Of a stretch of 64,000 nucleotides of DNA, positions 33,875 through 44,803 are shown piece by piece. The position numbers and the translations under genes are program-made. Source of the stretch: Nocardioides albertanoniae (lineage in GTDB: Bacteria; Actinomycetota; Actinomycetes; Propionibacteriales; Nocardioidaceae); assembly GCF_006716315.1 (NCBI RefSeq), contig NZ_VFOV01000001.1, positions 1,532,501 through 1,596,500 of the forward strand, given 5' to 3'. The notes under the pieces are model-generated. The model worked only from the letters and a program-made list of their open reading frames with translations, was not told where the DNA came from and did no database searches. How positions within the stretch are numbered: position 1 is the stretch's first letter; every line of letters begins with the position of its first letter.

Positions 33875-34872
33875 CAGAAGCTGAACTCCATCTCGCCGAT
33901 GTTGCGGTTGTATTCGTTGCCGGTGACCTGGAAGAAGTCGTGGAACTGGGTGCCGTTGATGCCGCTGTAGAACCACTCGGCGATCGGGTTGTCCTCGACG
34001 CCGAAGAGCGGCTCCATCCGCATGTTCTCCAGCGTCATGTCGACCCGCGACCTCACGAACGCCTCCAGGTCGGCCTGGTCGATGCCCTCGATCGGGCCGT
34101 GGGCGAAGAGCATCTCCACGATCCGGGCCTCGTGGGCGTAGAGGTGCTCGGCGACGCCCCTGACCCGGGCGAACAGGTCGGCGCGCTCGGCCTCGAACTG
34201 CTCGGCAGAAACGGTCGCGGCGTACTCCTCCAAGAGCGTGTTGAACAGCCAGGCGCCGCCGGTGGCGTGCAGGTTCTCGTCGCGGGCGGAGAAGTTGATG
34301 CCGCTGATCACGTTCTGCAGCAGGTTCTTCCCGCCCGACTGGAAGTGCTTGAGGAAGGCGAAGTTGGAGTAGAGGACGCAGTTCTCCATGAGCGTGAAGA
34401 CGCTCAGTGCGTAGAGGAGGTCGTCGTCGGCGATCGCGTCCCAGACGAACGCGATCCGCTCGGCCAGCACCGGGTCGTTCTTGTAGGAGTCGTAGAACTC
34501 CTCGGTGTCGATCATCAGCGTCTTGTTGAGCTTCGCGTAGAACGGCGCGTGCATGTTGAGCTCGGCGAACGAGAACGCGTTGGTCATCATCTGGATCTCT
34601 GGCCGCGGGAACGCGTGGAAGAGCCGGTCGCCCCACACCTCGCCGCCGAGGATCAGCTCGTAGATGGTGAACAGCTTCAGCGTCGTCTTGACCGCCGCCT
34701 GCTCGGCGTCGGTCATGTTGACCAGGAAGTCCTGCTTGTCGTTCTCGACCGGGATCTCCTCGGCGGTCCAGAAGATGCTCCGCTGCTTCTTGGCCAGGTC
34801 CTCGGCCATCGGGTAGTCGAAGACGTACGCCGCCTTCTCGGTGCGGATCGGCAGACCGTCGGTGTCGATCAT
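33874..34872 (-). CDS. nrdB: Class Ia ribonucleoside-diphosphate reductase, small subunit
   Basis: 332-residue ferritin-like protein that generates the radical for NrdA. Metal-site residues visible: EEIPVEND (first acid), FAELNMHAPFY (glutamate, histidine and candidate radical tyrosine), ENCVLYSNF, and RDENLH. The spacing in the second motif is E-x3-H-x3-Y, not the E-x2-H-x3-Y of E. coli NrdB. ATG 34872 follows GAAGGGGG. First gene behind riboswitch 3, as in the B12-repressed nrdAB operon known from Streptomyces, where a B12-dependent class II enzyme covers high-cobalamin conditions. Confidence 0.93.
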   Translation of the reverse strand: MIDTDGLPIRTEKAAYVFDYPMAEDLAKKQRSIFWTAEEIPVENDKQDFLVNMTDAEQAAVKTTLKLFTIYELILGGEVWGDRLFHAFPRPEIQMMTNAFSFAELNMHAPFYAKLNKTLMIDTEEFYDSYKNDPVLAERIAFVWDAIADDDLLYALSVFTLMENCVLYSNFAFLKHFQSGGKNLLQNVISGINFSARDENLHATGGAWLFNTLLEEYAATVSAEQFEAERADLFARVRGVAEHLYAHEARIVEMLFAHGPIEGIDQADLEAFVRSRVDMTLENMRMEPLFGVEDNPIAEWFYSGINGTQFHDFFQVTGNEYNRNIGEMEFSF

Positions 34873-35017
34873 GTCCGTGCCCCCTTCGTCGGCGGGCCCC
34901 GCGGCCCGCGTGGATGTCTCGTGCATCCGTGTCGAGGGCAGAAGAGGCCGGCACCGACGGCGCTCGATCCCCTGACCTTCCCTCGAGGTCGCGGACCCCA
35001 CCATGAGGTGGGCACTG

Positions 35018-35200
35018 GCAGGTCTTCGGACTCGTGGGCGTCGTACGCGGTCCTAGTGGCCGTCGCTTCCCAGGGGCATGGCTTGCTCCCAGTGCTTGGT
35101 GACGGCGGTCGTTCCCACTCACCGCTGCGGGGCAGTCCCGGACTCTCACCGGGTTCCCTCTTGCCTCTCCCGCCTCGTCACCGAGGAGGGAGAACCAGCT
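35018..35200 (-). ncRNA. Cobalamin riboswitch 3 (upstream of nrdBA)
   Basis: On the minus strand: GGGAACCCGGTGAGAGTCC, GACTGCCCCGCAGCGGTGAG, a peripheral stem with CACTGGGAGCA, GGGAAGCGACGG, and the closing GAGTCCGAAGACCTGCC. Cobalamin should turn nrdBA off. Confidence 0.93.
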
Positions 35201-35207
35201 GCGGGCA

Positions 35208-35253
35208 CCACTATATGCGGGAATTACACCGATGCAACTATCAAGATCTTGTG
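35208..35253 (-). promoter_or_regulatory. nrdBA promoter with two candidate NrdR boxes
   Basis: Minus-strand promoter: TTGCAT (35237-35232), 16 bases, TATAGT (35215-35210), placing the start just ahead of riboswitch 3. CCACTATATGCG (35208-35219) covers the -10 and TCAAGATCTTGTG (35241-35253) lies upstream of the -35. Their centres are 32 bases apart, three helical turns, as is typical for paired NrdR sites. The box match to the NrdR consensus is only partial. Confidence 0.45.
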
Positions 35254-35319
35254 CTTCGCGGAGATGTGACTCAGGCCGCCCGGAGCGCCTGGCGAGCCGT
35301 GCTAGCCTCTCCTCGAGTC

Positions 35320-35472
35320 GAACGCATCCTCGAGATGCCAGGGAACTCCGGTATGAATCCGGGACTGGCGCGCAGCGGTGAGGGCGACGGCGGCGCTACA
35401 CCAGCCACTGGGACGTGAGTTCTTGGGAAGGCAGCGTCGCCGGGTGAACCCGAGTCCGAAGACCTGTCGGCT
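35320..35472 (+). ncRNA. Cobalamin riboswitch 4 (upstream of the ABC importer)
   Basis: GGGAACTCCGGTATGAATCC, GGGACTGGCGCGCAGCGGTG, CCAGCCACTGGG, TTGGGAAGGCAGC, and the closing CCGAGTCCGAAGACCTG. The core has ATGAA where the others have GAGAG, still within the class. Ends 60 bases before the permease start. Confidence 0.92.
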
Positions 35473-35531
35473 CAGATGTACGTCAACGGCCCTCGCGATC
35501 AGGGTCCCGAAGACCTGAGAGGCCGACCGCC

Positions 35532-36616
35532 GTGGCAATCGCCTGCCGCACCGCCGATCCCACCGGTACGTCCGAGCCGGGCCGGGCTCGCGGGCGCCGG
35601 GTGCCGTTCGTGCCGCTGGTGGTGGTGCTCCTGGTCGCCTCCGTGCTCAGTGCCGTGGCCTCCTTGGCGTTCGGCACCGAGCGGATCCCGCTCGGGGAGG
35701 TCGTCGCCGCGGTCACCGACCGGGTCCAGGGCAACCCTCCCGGCCGTTGGGACGTGATCGTGTGGGAGCTGCGGATGCCCCGGGCGCTGATGTCCTTGGT
35801 CGTCGGAGCCGGGCTGGCGGTCGCCGGAGCGGGCATGCAGACGCTCGTACGCAACCCCTTGGCCGACCCGTTCCTGCTCGGGATCAGCTCGGGCGCCTCG
35901 GTGGGCGCGACCGCGACGATCACCACGGGCGCGCTGGCCGGCCTCGGCATCTACGCGCTCTCCACCGGGGCGCTGCTCGGCGCGATCGGGGCCAGCGTGA
36001 TGGTCTGGCTGGTCGCGACCGCGCAGGGTGGGCTGACCCCGATCCGGCTGGTGCTCTCCGGGGTGGTGCTCTCCTCGGGACTCTCCGCGATCGCCTCGTT
36101 CCTGGTCTTCGCCAGCGACGACCCGCGCGCGGCCAACTCGGTGATGTTCTGGATGCTCGGCAGCGTCGGCGGCGCCAGCTGGGAGCGCCTGTGGGTCCCG
36201 GCCGTCGTCGGCCTCGTCGTCGCCGTCGGCATGCTGGCGATGCACCGCTGGCTCGACGCGCTCGCCGCCGGCCCGGAGACCGCGGCCTCCCTCGGTGTGA
36301 ACGTGATGGCGCTGCGCGCGGGGCTGTTCGTCGCGCTGGCGGTGCTCGTCGGCGTGCTGGTCGCGGTCAGCGGCGGCATCGGCTTCGTCGGGCTGATCGT
36401 GCCCCACGCCGCCCGCCTTCTGGTCGGTGCCCGACACCGGGTCGTGCTGCCGGTCGCGGCGCTGGGCGGCGGGCTGTTCCTGCTCTGGGTCGACGTGCTC
36501 GCCCGGCTCGTGGCCCGGCCGCAGGAGATCCCTCTGGGCGTGGTCACCGGCGTCGTCGGCGCGCCGCTCTTCCTGCTGCTGATGGGTCGCAGCCGCTACC
36601 GGTTCGGCGGCGAGTC

Positions 36617-36620
<4 letters not shown>
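35532..36620 (+). CDS. FecCD/BtuC-family ABC transporter permease
   Basis: 362 residues, about ten membrane segments. Family marks: RMPRALMSLVVGAGLAVAGA, GMQTLVRNPLADPFLLGISS, and the C-terminal ISGGIGFVGLIVPHAARLL-type coupling region near residues 275-295. GTG start 35532. With the following ATPase and lipoprotein it forms a type II importer. As the operon sits behind a cobalamin riboswitch, corrinoid uptake (BtuC role) is the best assignment. Confidence 0.9.
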
Positions 36621-37452
<832 letters not shown>

Positions 37453-37456
<4 letters not shown>

Positions 37457-38559
37457 GCCCCACGACCCGCCCCGTACGCCGCGCCCGACTCACCGCGCTG
37501 GCCGTGCTCGCCCTGGGCGCCACCGTCCTCACCGCCTGCGGCGCCGACAGCGACAACGACGGAGCTGCCGGCGCTGCCGGTGCTGGTGCGATCAGCGTCG
37601 AGAACTGCGGTGAGAAGGTCAGCGTCGACAAGCCGGTCACCGAGCTCTACGCGTACGACGGCGGCATCATCTCGATCGCGCTGGCGGTCGGCGCCCGCGA
37701 CGAGCTGGCCGGGGTCACCGGGATCGCGCGCGACCAGGAGGTGCTCGAGCTGGCCTACCCGCAGGACCGGGTCGACGACCTGAAGGTCGTCGGCGACAAG
37801 GTGCCGACGCTGGAGACCGTGCTGGCGCTCGACCCGCAGCTGATGTTCGCGGGCTGGGGCTACGGCTTCAGCGAGTCGCGCAACCTGGTGCCGCAGAGCG
37901 TGGAGGAGCACGGGATCGAGACCTACCTGCTCAGCGAGACCTGCCGCCAGGACGACGGCGCCCGCGGCACCATGGACGCCTGGACGGCGCTGCGCACCGA
38001 CCTGCTCAACATCGGCACGCTGACCGGCCACGAGCAGACCGCGAAGAAGACGGTCGCCGACATCGAGGAGCGCCGCGACGCCCTGGAGCGCGCGCCGCAG
38101 CCGGAGAAGAAGCCGACCGCGTTCCTCTTCGACTCCGGCACCGACGCGGTCTTCACCTCCGGCTCCTTCGGCGGCCCGCAGGCCATCTTCGACAGCGCCG
38201 GGGTGACCAACGCGACCGCCGACGTCGAGGACACCTGGACCGAGGTCGGCTGGGAGCGCCTGGCCGCGGCCGACCCCGACGTCATCTACTTCGTCGACTA
38301 CCCGGGGCAGTCCTACGCGGAGAAGGTCAAGGTGCTCGAGGCCAACCCGGCCTCCCGCGACCTGACCGCGGTCAAGGAGAAGCGGTTCGTGAACCTCCCG
38401 TACGCGATGTGGGTCTCCGGTCCGCTCAACATCGACGCTGCGGAGTGGGTGCGCCGTTCCCTGGAGCGCTTCGGGCTCGCGCCGTCTTCTGGGATCGAGC
38501 CGCGGCTCGACATCACCGAGCTCGGCAGCCTCACCGGCAACGAGTGGCTGGCGCGGTAG
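37453..38559 (+). CDS. ABC transporter substrate-binding lipoprotein (BtuF/FecB type)
   Basis: 368 residues. Lipobox LTAC with cysteine at about residue 29, a short Ala/Gly linker, then a two-lobed metal-chelate binding fold (ISVENCGEKVSVDKPV, AADPDVIYFVDYPG). Riboswitch 4 upstream points to cobalamin or cobinamide as ligand, though FecB-type proteins also bind siderophores. The last 29 bases overlap the end of the convergent ATPase gene on the other strand. Confidence 0.88.
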
Positions 38560-39355
38560 CGACCGGCTCGTTCTCGGGATCGGTCTCGGCCAGAGCCTCG
38601 TCGGCCGGGCTGAAGACCAGCTGGAGGCACCCGTCGACCGTGACCGGCTCGACGTGGATGCCGTAGACGGCGCTGAGGACAGGTGAGGTCACGACCTCCT
38701 CCGGCGCCCCGGTGGCCACAACGCGACCATGGTCGAGCAGCACCAGCCGGGTGCAGTAGCGAACGGCGAGGTTGAGGTCGTGGAGCACGACCACGGAGGT
38801 GACTCCGAGCCGACCGACCATCCGCAGCAGCTCGTGCTGGTAGCGGATGTCGAGGTGGTTGGTCGGCTCGTCGAGGAGGATGTGGTCGGCCTGCTGCGCC
38901 AGCGTCCGGGCGACCAGCACCCGTTGCTTCTCCCCGCCGGACAAGGTGGCGTAGCGGCGCTCGGCGAGATGGCGGGCGCCGACCCGCGTCAGCGCCGAGG
39001 CCACCGCCCGGTGGTCGTCTCGGGTGAACGCGGCCAGCGCCCGGCGGTGCGGGGCGCGTCCCAGCAGCACCATGTCGGCGACGGTGACGGGCAGGTCGGA
39101 GGGTGTCTCCTGGGCGACCACCGCGATGCGACGGGCCAGGTCGGGTCCGCGCAGCTCGGCAACCGGGCGGTCGTCGAGGGTGACCAGCCCGGCGCGGGGG
39201 CGCAGCGCTGCGTACATGGTGCGTAGGAAGGTGGTCTTGCCGCTGCCGTTCGGCCCGATGAGGCCGACCACCTCCCCGGGCGCGGCCTGCAGGCCGACCC
39301 CGTCGATCACCAGGGTGTCGTCATAGCCGACGCTGACGTCGGTCGCCGCGATCAT
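38531..39355 (-). CDS. ABC transporter ATP-binding protein (metallophore importer)
   Basis: 274 residues: Walker A GPNGSGKTT, signature LSGGEKQRVLVARTLAQ, Walker B LLDEPTNHLD and VVLHDLNLA. Last gene of the minus-strand metallophore operon, 28 bases after the FecCD permease. FepC/FecE-type ATPases like this one drive import of metal chelates. Its 3' end overlaps the convergent BtuF-like gene by 29 bases. Confidence 0.92.
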   Translation of the reverse strand: MIAATDVSVGYDDTLVIDGVGLQAAPGEVVGLIGPNGSGKTTFLRTMYAALRPRAGLVTLDDRPVAELRGPDLARRIAVVAQETPSDLPVTVADMVLLGRAPHRRALAAFTRDDHRAVASALTRVGARHLAERRYATLSGGEKQRVLVARTLAQQADHILLDEPTNHLDIRYQHELLRMVGRLGVTSVVVLHDLNLAVRYCTRLVLLDHGRVVATGAPEEVVTSPVLSAVYGIHVEPVTVDGCLQLVFSPADEALAETDPENEPVATAPATRCR

Positions 39356-39383
39356 GTCAACGGCTCCTCTCGGTTGGTGGGGG

Positions 39384-40487
39384 TCATCCGCTCGGGTTGA
39401 GTCGGCGTACGAGCAGGAACAGCAGGGGCGCGCCGGCCAGCGCTGTGACGATGCCCAGCGGCAGCTCCTGTGGCATCAGCGCGGTGCGGGCGAGCACGTC
39501 GGCCCACACCAGGAAGATCGCGCCCAGCAGCGCGGCGACGGGGAGCAGCCGCCGGTGGGAGGTCCCGACGCACATCCGTGCCACGTGCGGGATGATCAGC
39601 CCGACGAACCCGATACCGCCCGACGCCGCGACCACAGCGCCCACGCACAGTGCGATCGTCACCATGACCAGCGCCCGAAAGCGCGTCGGCGAGATGCCGT
39701 ACGTCTGTGCCGTCGTGTCGCCGATGGCCAGCGCGTCCAGGCGACGTGCCCACAGCACCAGCAGCGCCAGCGTGGCCAGCACGACCACCCAGGTCACCAG
39801 GGCGGAGCCGCCGGTGGCCAGGGTCAGCGACCCGAGCGTCCAGAACAGCACCGAGCGGCCGGCGTCGGGGTCGTCGGAGGCGAAGATCAGGAACGAGGTG
39901 AGCGCGTGCAGCACGTAGCCGACCGAGACCCCGGCCAGCACGAGCCGCGTCGAGGTCATCTGCCCGCCGACCCGGGCCAGCAGGTAGACCACCACCCCGG
40001 CCAGCAGCGCCCCGACGAACGAGCTGGCCGCGAGCGAGGACGACCCGACGCCGGCGCCGAACCCGAACAGGATCGTCGCCGCGGCCACGCTCGAGGCGCC
40101 GGAGGTGACGCCCAGCAGGTAGGGCTCGGCCAGGATGTTGCGGGTCAGCGCCTGCAGGCCGACGCCGGCGATCGCGAGCCCGGCGCCGACCGCGGCGCCG
40201 AGCAGCACCCGCGGCACCCGCAGGAGCCAGACGATCGACTCCTGGGCCGGGGTCCAGGTCATCTCGACCGGCACCCCGAACAGGTGGCGGCCGACGATCT
40301 GGGCGACGGTGTCGACCGGCACCGCTGCCGGCCCGAGGCCGACCGCGACCGGGAGGGTGACCAACAGGGCGATCACGAGGCCGCCGATCCACAGGCCGGT
40401 GTGGCGCCGACGTCGGTCGTGGTCGAGGTCGTCGTCGAGGTCGCCGTCCTCGATCCGGTCCATCGCCGCCGTTGCGTCGTACGTCAC
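39384..40487 (-). CDS. FecCD-family ABC transporter permease (metallophore importer)
   Basis: 367 residues with a charged N-terminal tail (DDDLDHDRRRRH) and about ten membrane segments. Motifs: RVPRVLLGAAVGAGLAIAG, GLQALTRNILAEPYLLGVTS, GGIGFVGLIIPHVARM. The start overlaps the MFS gene stop by 4 bases, so it is co-translated with the exporter. Pairs with the ATPase at 38531 and the lipoprotein at 44804. Confidence 0.92.
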   Translation of the reverse strand: MTYDATAAMDRIEDGDLDDDLDHDRRRRHTGLWIGGLVIALLVTLPVAVGLGPAAVPVDTVAQIVGRHLFGVPVEMTWTPAQESIVWLLRVPRVLLGAAVGAGLAIAGVGLQALTRNILAEPYLLGVTSGASSVAAATILFGFGAGVGSSSLAASSFVGALLAGVVVYLLARVGGQMTSTRLVLAGVSVGYVLHALTSFLIFASDDPDAGRSVLFWTLGSLTLATGGSALVTWVVVLATLALLVLWARRLDALAIGDTTAQTYGISPTRFRALVMVTIALCVGAVVAASGGIGFVGLIIPHVARMCVGTSHRRLLPVAALLGAIFLVWADVLARTALMPQELPLGIVTALAGAPLLFLLVRRLNPSG

Positions 40488-41695
40488 GCAGCATCACCCC
40501 GCAGCGTCAGCGCCGCCGCGAGGGCGAGCAGGGTGAGCCCGCCGAGCACAACGGCCGCACCGAGGTAGCCCGCTGCGGCCAGCCCGGCCCCGGCCGCGGC
40601 GGTGCCGAGGAACAGGCCCAGGCTCATCCCGGCCGAGTTGAGGCTCAGCGCCGTGCCGCGCACGCTCGCGCAGCGGCGCACCAGGAGGGTGACCACGGCG
40701 GCTGCGACGACGGCGTGGCTGGCCGAGAGCACTGCGGTGGCGAGCAGCGCCAGCGGGAGGGTGGGTGCGACGTACACGGCGATCAGGGCGGCCAGCGCGA
40801 CGGCCAGCGCGACCACCATCACCCGGTGGCTGCGGGCGGGGGAGTCCTCGGTGTTCAGCAGCCGACCGGAGACGAGGTGGCCGACGAAGAAGGAGCCGCC
40901 GCTGAGCCCCCACACGAGCGCGAACGTCGTCGGAGCGAGCTCGAACCGGTCGGCGTAGAGCGGAGCCAGGAACGCGAGGTGGCCCATGAAGGCGCCGGCG
41001 CGGGCGAAGGCGACCAGCAGGAGGGAGCGCGCGCCGGGCACGCCCGCGAGCGTGCGGAAGGCGGCCAGGTAGCCGAGCCGCGGGGGTTGCTCCGCGGCTC
41101 GTTTCTCGCGACCGAAGCCGAACAGCAGCGGCGCCAGCAGGAGCGCGATGACGCCTACCGCGACCAGGTCGCCGCGCCAGCCCCACCACAGGGTCGGCAC
41201 CACCAGCAGCGGTGCGCCCAGGGTGGAGGCCAGGGTCTGCGAGGTCATCACCAGCGTCGCCGCCCGTCCTGCTGCGGGACCGGAGCCGAAGCGGTCCGCG
41301 GCCGCGGTCGACAGCGCCGGGTAGAGCATCGCGTTCGACACCCCGGTCAGGAGACAGAAGGCGATCAGGGCAGGGAGCCACGACACGGTGCCGATGAAGG
41401 CCGCGGCAGCGAGCAGGGCCAGCGCGACCGCGGCGACCCGCCCCGGCGCGATCCGCCCGATCAGCGGCGCCAGCACGACACCGACCACGACCGCGCCGAT
41501 CCCGCCGAGCCCGCGCAGCGACCCGACGGCAGCCTCGCCGTCGCCGGCGGCCTCTGCGATCGCCACCAGGAAGGTGCTGAACACGGTGAAGGGCAGCAGC
41601 CCGACCGCCGAGGCGAGCAGCGTCGGCCAGACGGTCGCGATGATCTTCCGCTCGCTGGGCAGCGTCTCGGTAGGGCTCATGTCGAGGTCACTCAT
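40484..41695 (-). CDS. MFS transporter (candidate metallophore exporter)
   Basis: 403 residues, 12 predicted membrane segments, with an MFS loop-2/3-type sequence ([19 protein letters not shown]). Position between the opine dehydrogenase and the import permease, with 4-base overlaps on both sides, parallels CntE of the staphylopine locus, an MFS exporter of the finished metallophore. Export function is inferred from context. Confidence 0.85.
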   Translation of the reverse strand: MSDLDMSPTETLPSERKIIATVWPTLLASAVGLLPFTVFSTFLVAIAEAAGDGEAAVGSLRGLGGIGAVVVGVVLAPLIGRIAPGRVAAVALALLAAAAFIGTVSWLPALIAFCLLTGVSNAMLYPALSTAAADRFGSGPAAGRAATLVMTSQTLASTLGAPLLVVPTLWWGWRGDLVAVGVIALLLAPLLFGFGREKRAAEQPPRLGYLAAFRTLAGVPGARSLLLVAFARAGAFMGHLAFLAPLYADRFELAPTTFALVWGLSGGSFFVGHLVSGRLLNTEDSPARSHRVMVVALAVALAALIAVYVAPTLPLALLATAVLSASHAVVAAAVVTLLVRRCASVRGTALSLNSAGMSLGLFLGTAAAGAGLAAAGYLGAAVVLGGLTLLALAAALTLRGDAA

Positions 41696-42993
41696 CGGGC
41701 GCCCTCGATCCCGGCGCAGATCAGCTCCAGGTCGTCGGCGAAGTCACGGACCTCGAAGGCCTCGCTCATCGGGTCGCCGGCGTGCTGCGTCCTGGCTCGC
41801 ACGAGATGCTCTTCGTAGGCCGCCAGCAGCGCGTCGATCCTCGGGCAGGCGACGCCGAGGTGCCGGGCCACACCCTGGATGACCTTGGTGCGGTAGTAGT
41901 CCTCCTTCGGCATCCGGGGCACGTCCCAGGCGCCGGCGGCGTTGCGGTGGATCGGCCGGATCGGGATGGCGGAGAAGTCGAAGTACCTCCCGTCGTGGTC
42001 CGGCTCCGAGAACGGGTCGATGAGCAGCGATGCGTAGCGCACGTAGACCAGATACTCCTGGTGAGTGGTGGGCAGCCGCTCGAAGGCGGCGATGTCGGCC
42101 GGCGCGATGCTCTCGGGACGTACGGGATAGCTGTCCTCGAGCATGAACGCCAGCAGGTTGACCCCGGTGCCGCCCAGCCGGGTGATGATCGCGGTCAGCT
42201 CCCGCCACATCGCGACCATCGTTGCGATCAGCGACGGCGTGATCGGGCCCTCGGGGAAGAGCTTGTAGACGTACTTCGGGGGAGCGCCGGGTGCCGCCGT
42301 CGCGAAGACCCCCTCGAGGGTGAACGGGTTCATGAACAGCGGCGGATGGACGTAGAGGGAGATGTTGCGCGACTCGGCCTCGACCGGCCGCGGGCACAGC
42401 TCCAGGGTGATCCCGACCGACTCGAACAGGTCACTGAGCGTGTCCAGCGTTGCCGAGGATCCGGCGGTCGAGCCGGCGTAGATGCGGTGCTTGACGCCGG
42501 CGGTGAGCGCCGTCGCGCCCGGGGTCCTCTCCGGCCACCGGGTGTCGCCCAGATAGCTGGAGAAGCTGATCACCTCGGGATCGAGGCCCTGCTGCCGGGC
42601 GTACTCCTGCACGAGCGAGCTCGAGCCGAGCGTCGGCGAGAGCAGCACGATCCGGCTGATCCGGCCGAGCACCTGATGGTCGAGCTGCCTCAGCACAGGG
42701 ACGTACGCATCGGCGGTGACGGTCAGCACCAACGTGTCCCACGCGCCGGTGACGCTCGGGTAGCCCTGGAACCGCTGCGCCGGGCGGCCCTCGCCTCGCA
42801 GCGCGTCGTGTCGCTCGCTCTGCACCTCGACCCGCAGGACGCCGGACCCGTTCAGTGCCGTGAAGAAGGCCTCCGACCGCTCCGAGATGCGACCCGCGAT
42901 CCCGACCGGGCGTCCCAGCCGGGCCAGCAGCACCGCGGTCTGTACGGCGGCCGGGCCGGTCCCGGCGACCAGCACGTCTCCGAGATCAGTCAT
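41692..42993 (-). CDS. cntM: Opine-metallophore (staphylopine-type) dehydrogenase, CntM-like
   Basis: 433 residues, the length of staphylopine dehydrogenase. N-terminal Rossmann fold [19 protein letters not shown] binds NADPH. The C-terminal all-alpha part contains [12 protein letters not shown] and [14 protein letters not shown], typical of the family. It condenses the CntL product with a 2-oxo acid (pyruvate or 2-oxoglutarate) and reduces the imine. The start overlaps the CntL-like gene. Which oxo acid is used cannot be read here. Confidence 0.88.
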   Translation of the reverse strand: MTDLGDVLVAGTGPAAVQTAVLLARLGRPVGIAGRISERSEAFFTALNGSGVLRVEVQSERHDALRGEGRPAQRFQGYPSVTGAWDTLVLTVTADAYVPVLRQLDHQVLGRISRIVLLSPTLGSSSLVQEYARQQGLDPEVISFSSYLGDTRWPERTPGATALTAGVKHRIYAGSTAGSSATLDTLSDLFESVGITLELCPRPVEAESRNISLYVHPPLFMNPFTLEGVFATAAPGAPPKYVYKLFPEGPITPSLIATMVAMWRELTAIITRLGGTGVNLLAFMLEDSYPVRPESIAPADIAAFERLPTTHQEYLVYVRYASLLIDPFSEPDHDGRYFDFSAIPIRPIHRNAAGAWDVPRMPKEDYYRTKVIQGVARHLGVACPRIDALLAAYEEHLVRARTQHAGDPMSEAFEVRDFADDLELICAGIEGAR

Positions 42994-43846
42994 CGCCGGC
43001 TCCGTCCTGGGCGGCGCTCGGTTTCGCGTAGAGCGCGATGTCGAAGACCTGGTCGGGGCGGCGGATCGTATCGAGCAGACGCCACCGGTCGGGGTCGACC
43101 TCGCGCATCGGGTAGTTGAACAGCGACTTGAGCCCGTCGCCGAAGCGCATCGCGACGACGACGTCGTCGCGGGTGACCGCGTGCAGCCGCTCCAGGATCT
43201 GATACTTCACCTCGACCGTGGAGCTGATCATGATGTGGGTGGCCTCGCGGGTGAAGGCCAGCTCCTCGGCCGCGAGGTTCTCCAGCGAGATGTCCAGGCC
43301 GCTGCCGAGGCGCTGCACGACCTGGCGGCCGAGGTCGACTGCCTCCGGGTCGATGTCGACCCCGGCCGTCGGCACCCCGGTGCGCTCCGCGGCGTGCAGC
43401 AGCGTCATCGGGAACGATCCGGACCCGACCAGCAGCAGCCGGGAGTCCCGGGTCGGCGCGACCGCGCCGAACTCCTCCTCGATGCACGACTCGACGTTGG
43501 CGAAGTAGCCGACCGAGCCGCTGCGACCGGCCAGCAGCCGCAGGGCTCGATACTTCTCCATCACCGCGGCGCACCGTGCGGACTGTGTGCGCAGCTCGGC
43601 GACCAGACTCTCCGTCTCGGCGCTCCTGGCGCTGCTGATCTCGGCGAACGGCGCCTGGTTGCGCTCGTCGGTGACATAGGTGGAGTAGTCGGCCATCACC
43701 TGCTCGAGGTCGGCCGCGTGCTGCGTCGACCCGTCGTAGGTGTCGGCGGCGGTGGTGAAGCGCGTCCGGTAGGCGCGCAGCGTGGTGAGCATGTCGTGGG
43801 CAGCGGCGGTGATCGCCGGTGCGGTCTGGGGCGGGAGATCAGACAT
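42986..43846 (-). CDS. cntL: Nicotianamine synthase-like aminobutyryltransferase, CntL-like
   Basis: 286 residues. The SAM-binding core of nicotianamine synthase-like enzymes is visible ([16 protein letters not shown], then [14 protein letters not shown]). It should transfer one aminobutyrate group from SAM to an amino acid, histidine if the CntK-like partner works as in Staphylococcus. Start ATG 43846 begins [10 protein letters not shown] and overlaps the preceding gene by 8 bases. Confidence 0.87.
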   Translation of the reverse strand: MSDLPPQTAPAITAAAHDMLTTLRAYRTRFTTAADTYDGSTQHAADLEQVMADYSTYVTDERNQAPFAEISSARSAETESLVAELRTQSARCAAVMEKYRALRLLAGRSGSVGYFANVESCIEEEFGAVAPTRDSRLLLVGSGSFPMTLLHAAERTGVPTAGVDIDPEAVDLGRQVVQRLGSGLDISLENLAAEELAFTREATHIMISSTVEVKYQILERLHAVTRDDVVVAMRFGDGLKSLFNYPMREVDPDRWRLLDTIRRPDQVFDIALYAKPSAAQDGAGDD

Positions 43847-44678
43847 GGACGTACGCCGTCCCTTCGGCCACGATGCCGACGTGACCACCGATGCGTAGCC
43901 CGGTGACGCCGGTCGGGCCGAGATCGGCCCAGACGTGCATGCGGCCGCCCGGCTGGTGGACGCTCGTCCGCACCGGGCCGCCGGCCCGAGTGGCCAGATA
44001 GGCGCCGAGCGCGGCCGTCCCGGAGCCGCAGCTGCGCTCCCAGACCATGGTGCCCAGGGCAGGCACGTTCACCAGCGGCGCCAGCTCGCGGCGTAGCGGG
44101 TCATAGAGCATGACGCCGACGACGGAGACGCCCTCGGTCGCGCCGAGGTAGGCCGCCATCACCTCCGCCCGCTCCCGCATCTCCGGCCCCGGTCGGTCGC
44201 ACTCGACGACGAGATGGACGGCATCGGGGTAACGGACCAGAGCCGAGCGGCCCTCGCTCGCGCCCGAGAACGGGTACGCCTCGACCCGGCTCGGGGCCGG
44301 CACCGCGAGGTCGCAGCGGTAGCCGTCGTGCTGGTGCTCGACCCGGCAGGCCAGCGCACGATCGGTGCCTGAGGCCTCCAGGGCGATCTCGGTCCGCTTG
44401 CCCACGGCGAGGCCGTGCTCGGCGGCGGTCAGCACGGCCAGCGCCATCGACGCGTTGCCGCAGAACTCGTCGCCGGCCATGTGCAGACGCACCTGAGCGG
44501 CCGAGATCGAGGGCGTCGTGACGAAGCCGACCTGTTCGGCGTGGACGTGGGTCGCGGACAGCAGCTGGGTCGCGATCGGCCGGTAGGCGTCGGGCGCATG
44601 ACGGCTGGTGACCAGCAGCGTCGTGTTGCTCGTCGGGCTCAGCTTCACGAACTCGACCGCGGCCGTGTCCCGGGCCAT
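43839..44678 (-). CDS. cntK: Histidine racemase / diaminopimelate epimerase-like protein, CntK-like
   Basis: 279 residues of the DapF fold with both active-site cysteines, in EFCGNASMA (about residue 78) and RSCGSGTAALG (about 225). In staphylopine clusters CntK makes D-histidine for CntL. ATG 44678 fits the family's usual N-terminus; an in-frame GTG at 44807, overlapping the upstream stop, would add 43 residues containing about ten histidines. The cntK-cntL-cntM order identifies an opine metallophore locus. Confidence 0.85.
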   Translation of the reverse strand: MARDTAAVEFVKLSPTSNTTLLVTSRHAPDAYRPIATQLLSATHVHAEQVGFVTTPSISAAQVRLHMAGDEFCGNASMALAVLTAAEHGLAVGKRTEIALEASGTDRALACRVEHQHDGYRCDLAVPAPSRVEAYPFSGASEGRSALVRYPDAVHLVVECDRPGPEMRERAEVMAAYLGATEGVSVVGVMLYDPLRRELAPLVNVPALGTMVWERSCGSGTAALGAYLATRAGGPVRTSVHQPGGRMHVWADLGPTGVTGLRIGGHVGIVAEGTAYVHV

Positions 44679-44803
44679 CGCGTGACGTGGCCGATGGCGA
44701 GAAGGTACGGCGTGCGAGGGTCGGGTCGCGGCGCCACGGTCGTGTCGGTGCGCCTCTCCGGGGCGAGTCAGGGGGTGGGTTGTGGGGTGGTTCACCGGGT
44801 GGT

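Larger units (their letters stand above)
34873..35531. other. Divergent leader region with two cobalamin riboswitches
   Basis: 659 bases with no supported protein gene. It contains riboswitch 3 on the minus strand (for nrdBA), a central divergent promoter region (about 35200-35310) and riboswitch 4 on the plus strand (for the ABC importer). Confidence 0.8.

Noticed and set aside
33875..35149. Upstream extension of the nrdA frame giving a 990-residue protein
   Set aside because: It would run antisense-free through nrdB in another frame; the extension is not ATP-cone-like and nrdB is a solid gene in the correct frame.
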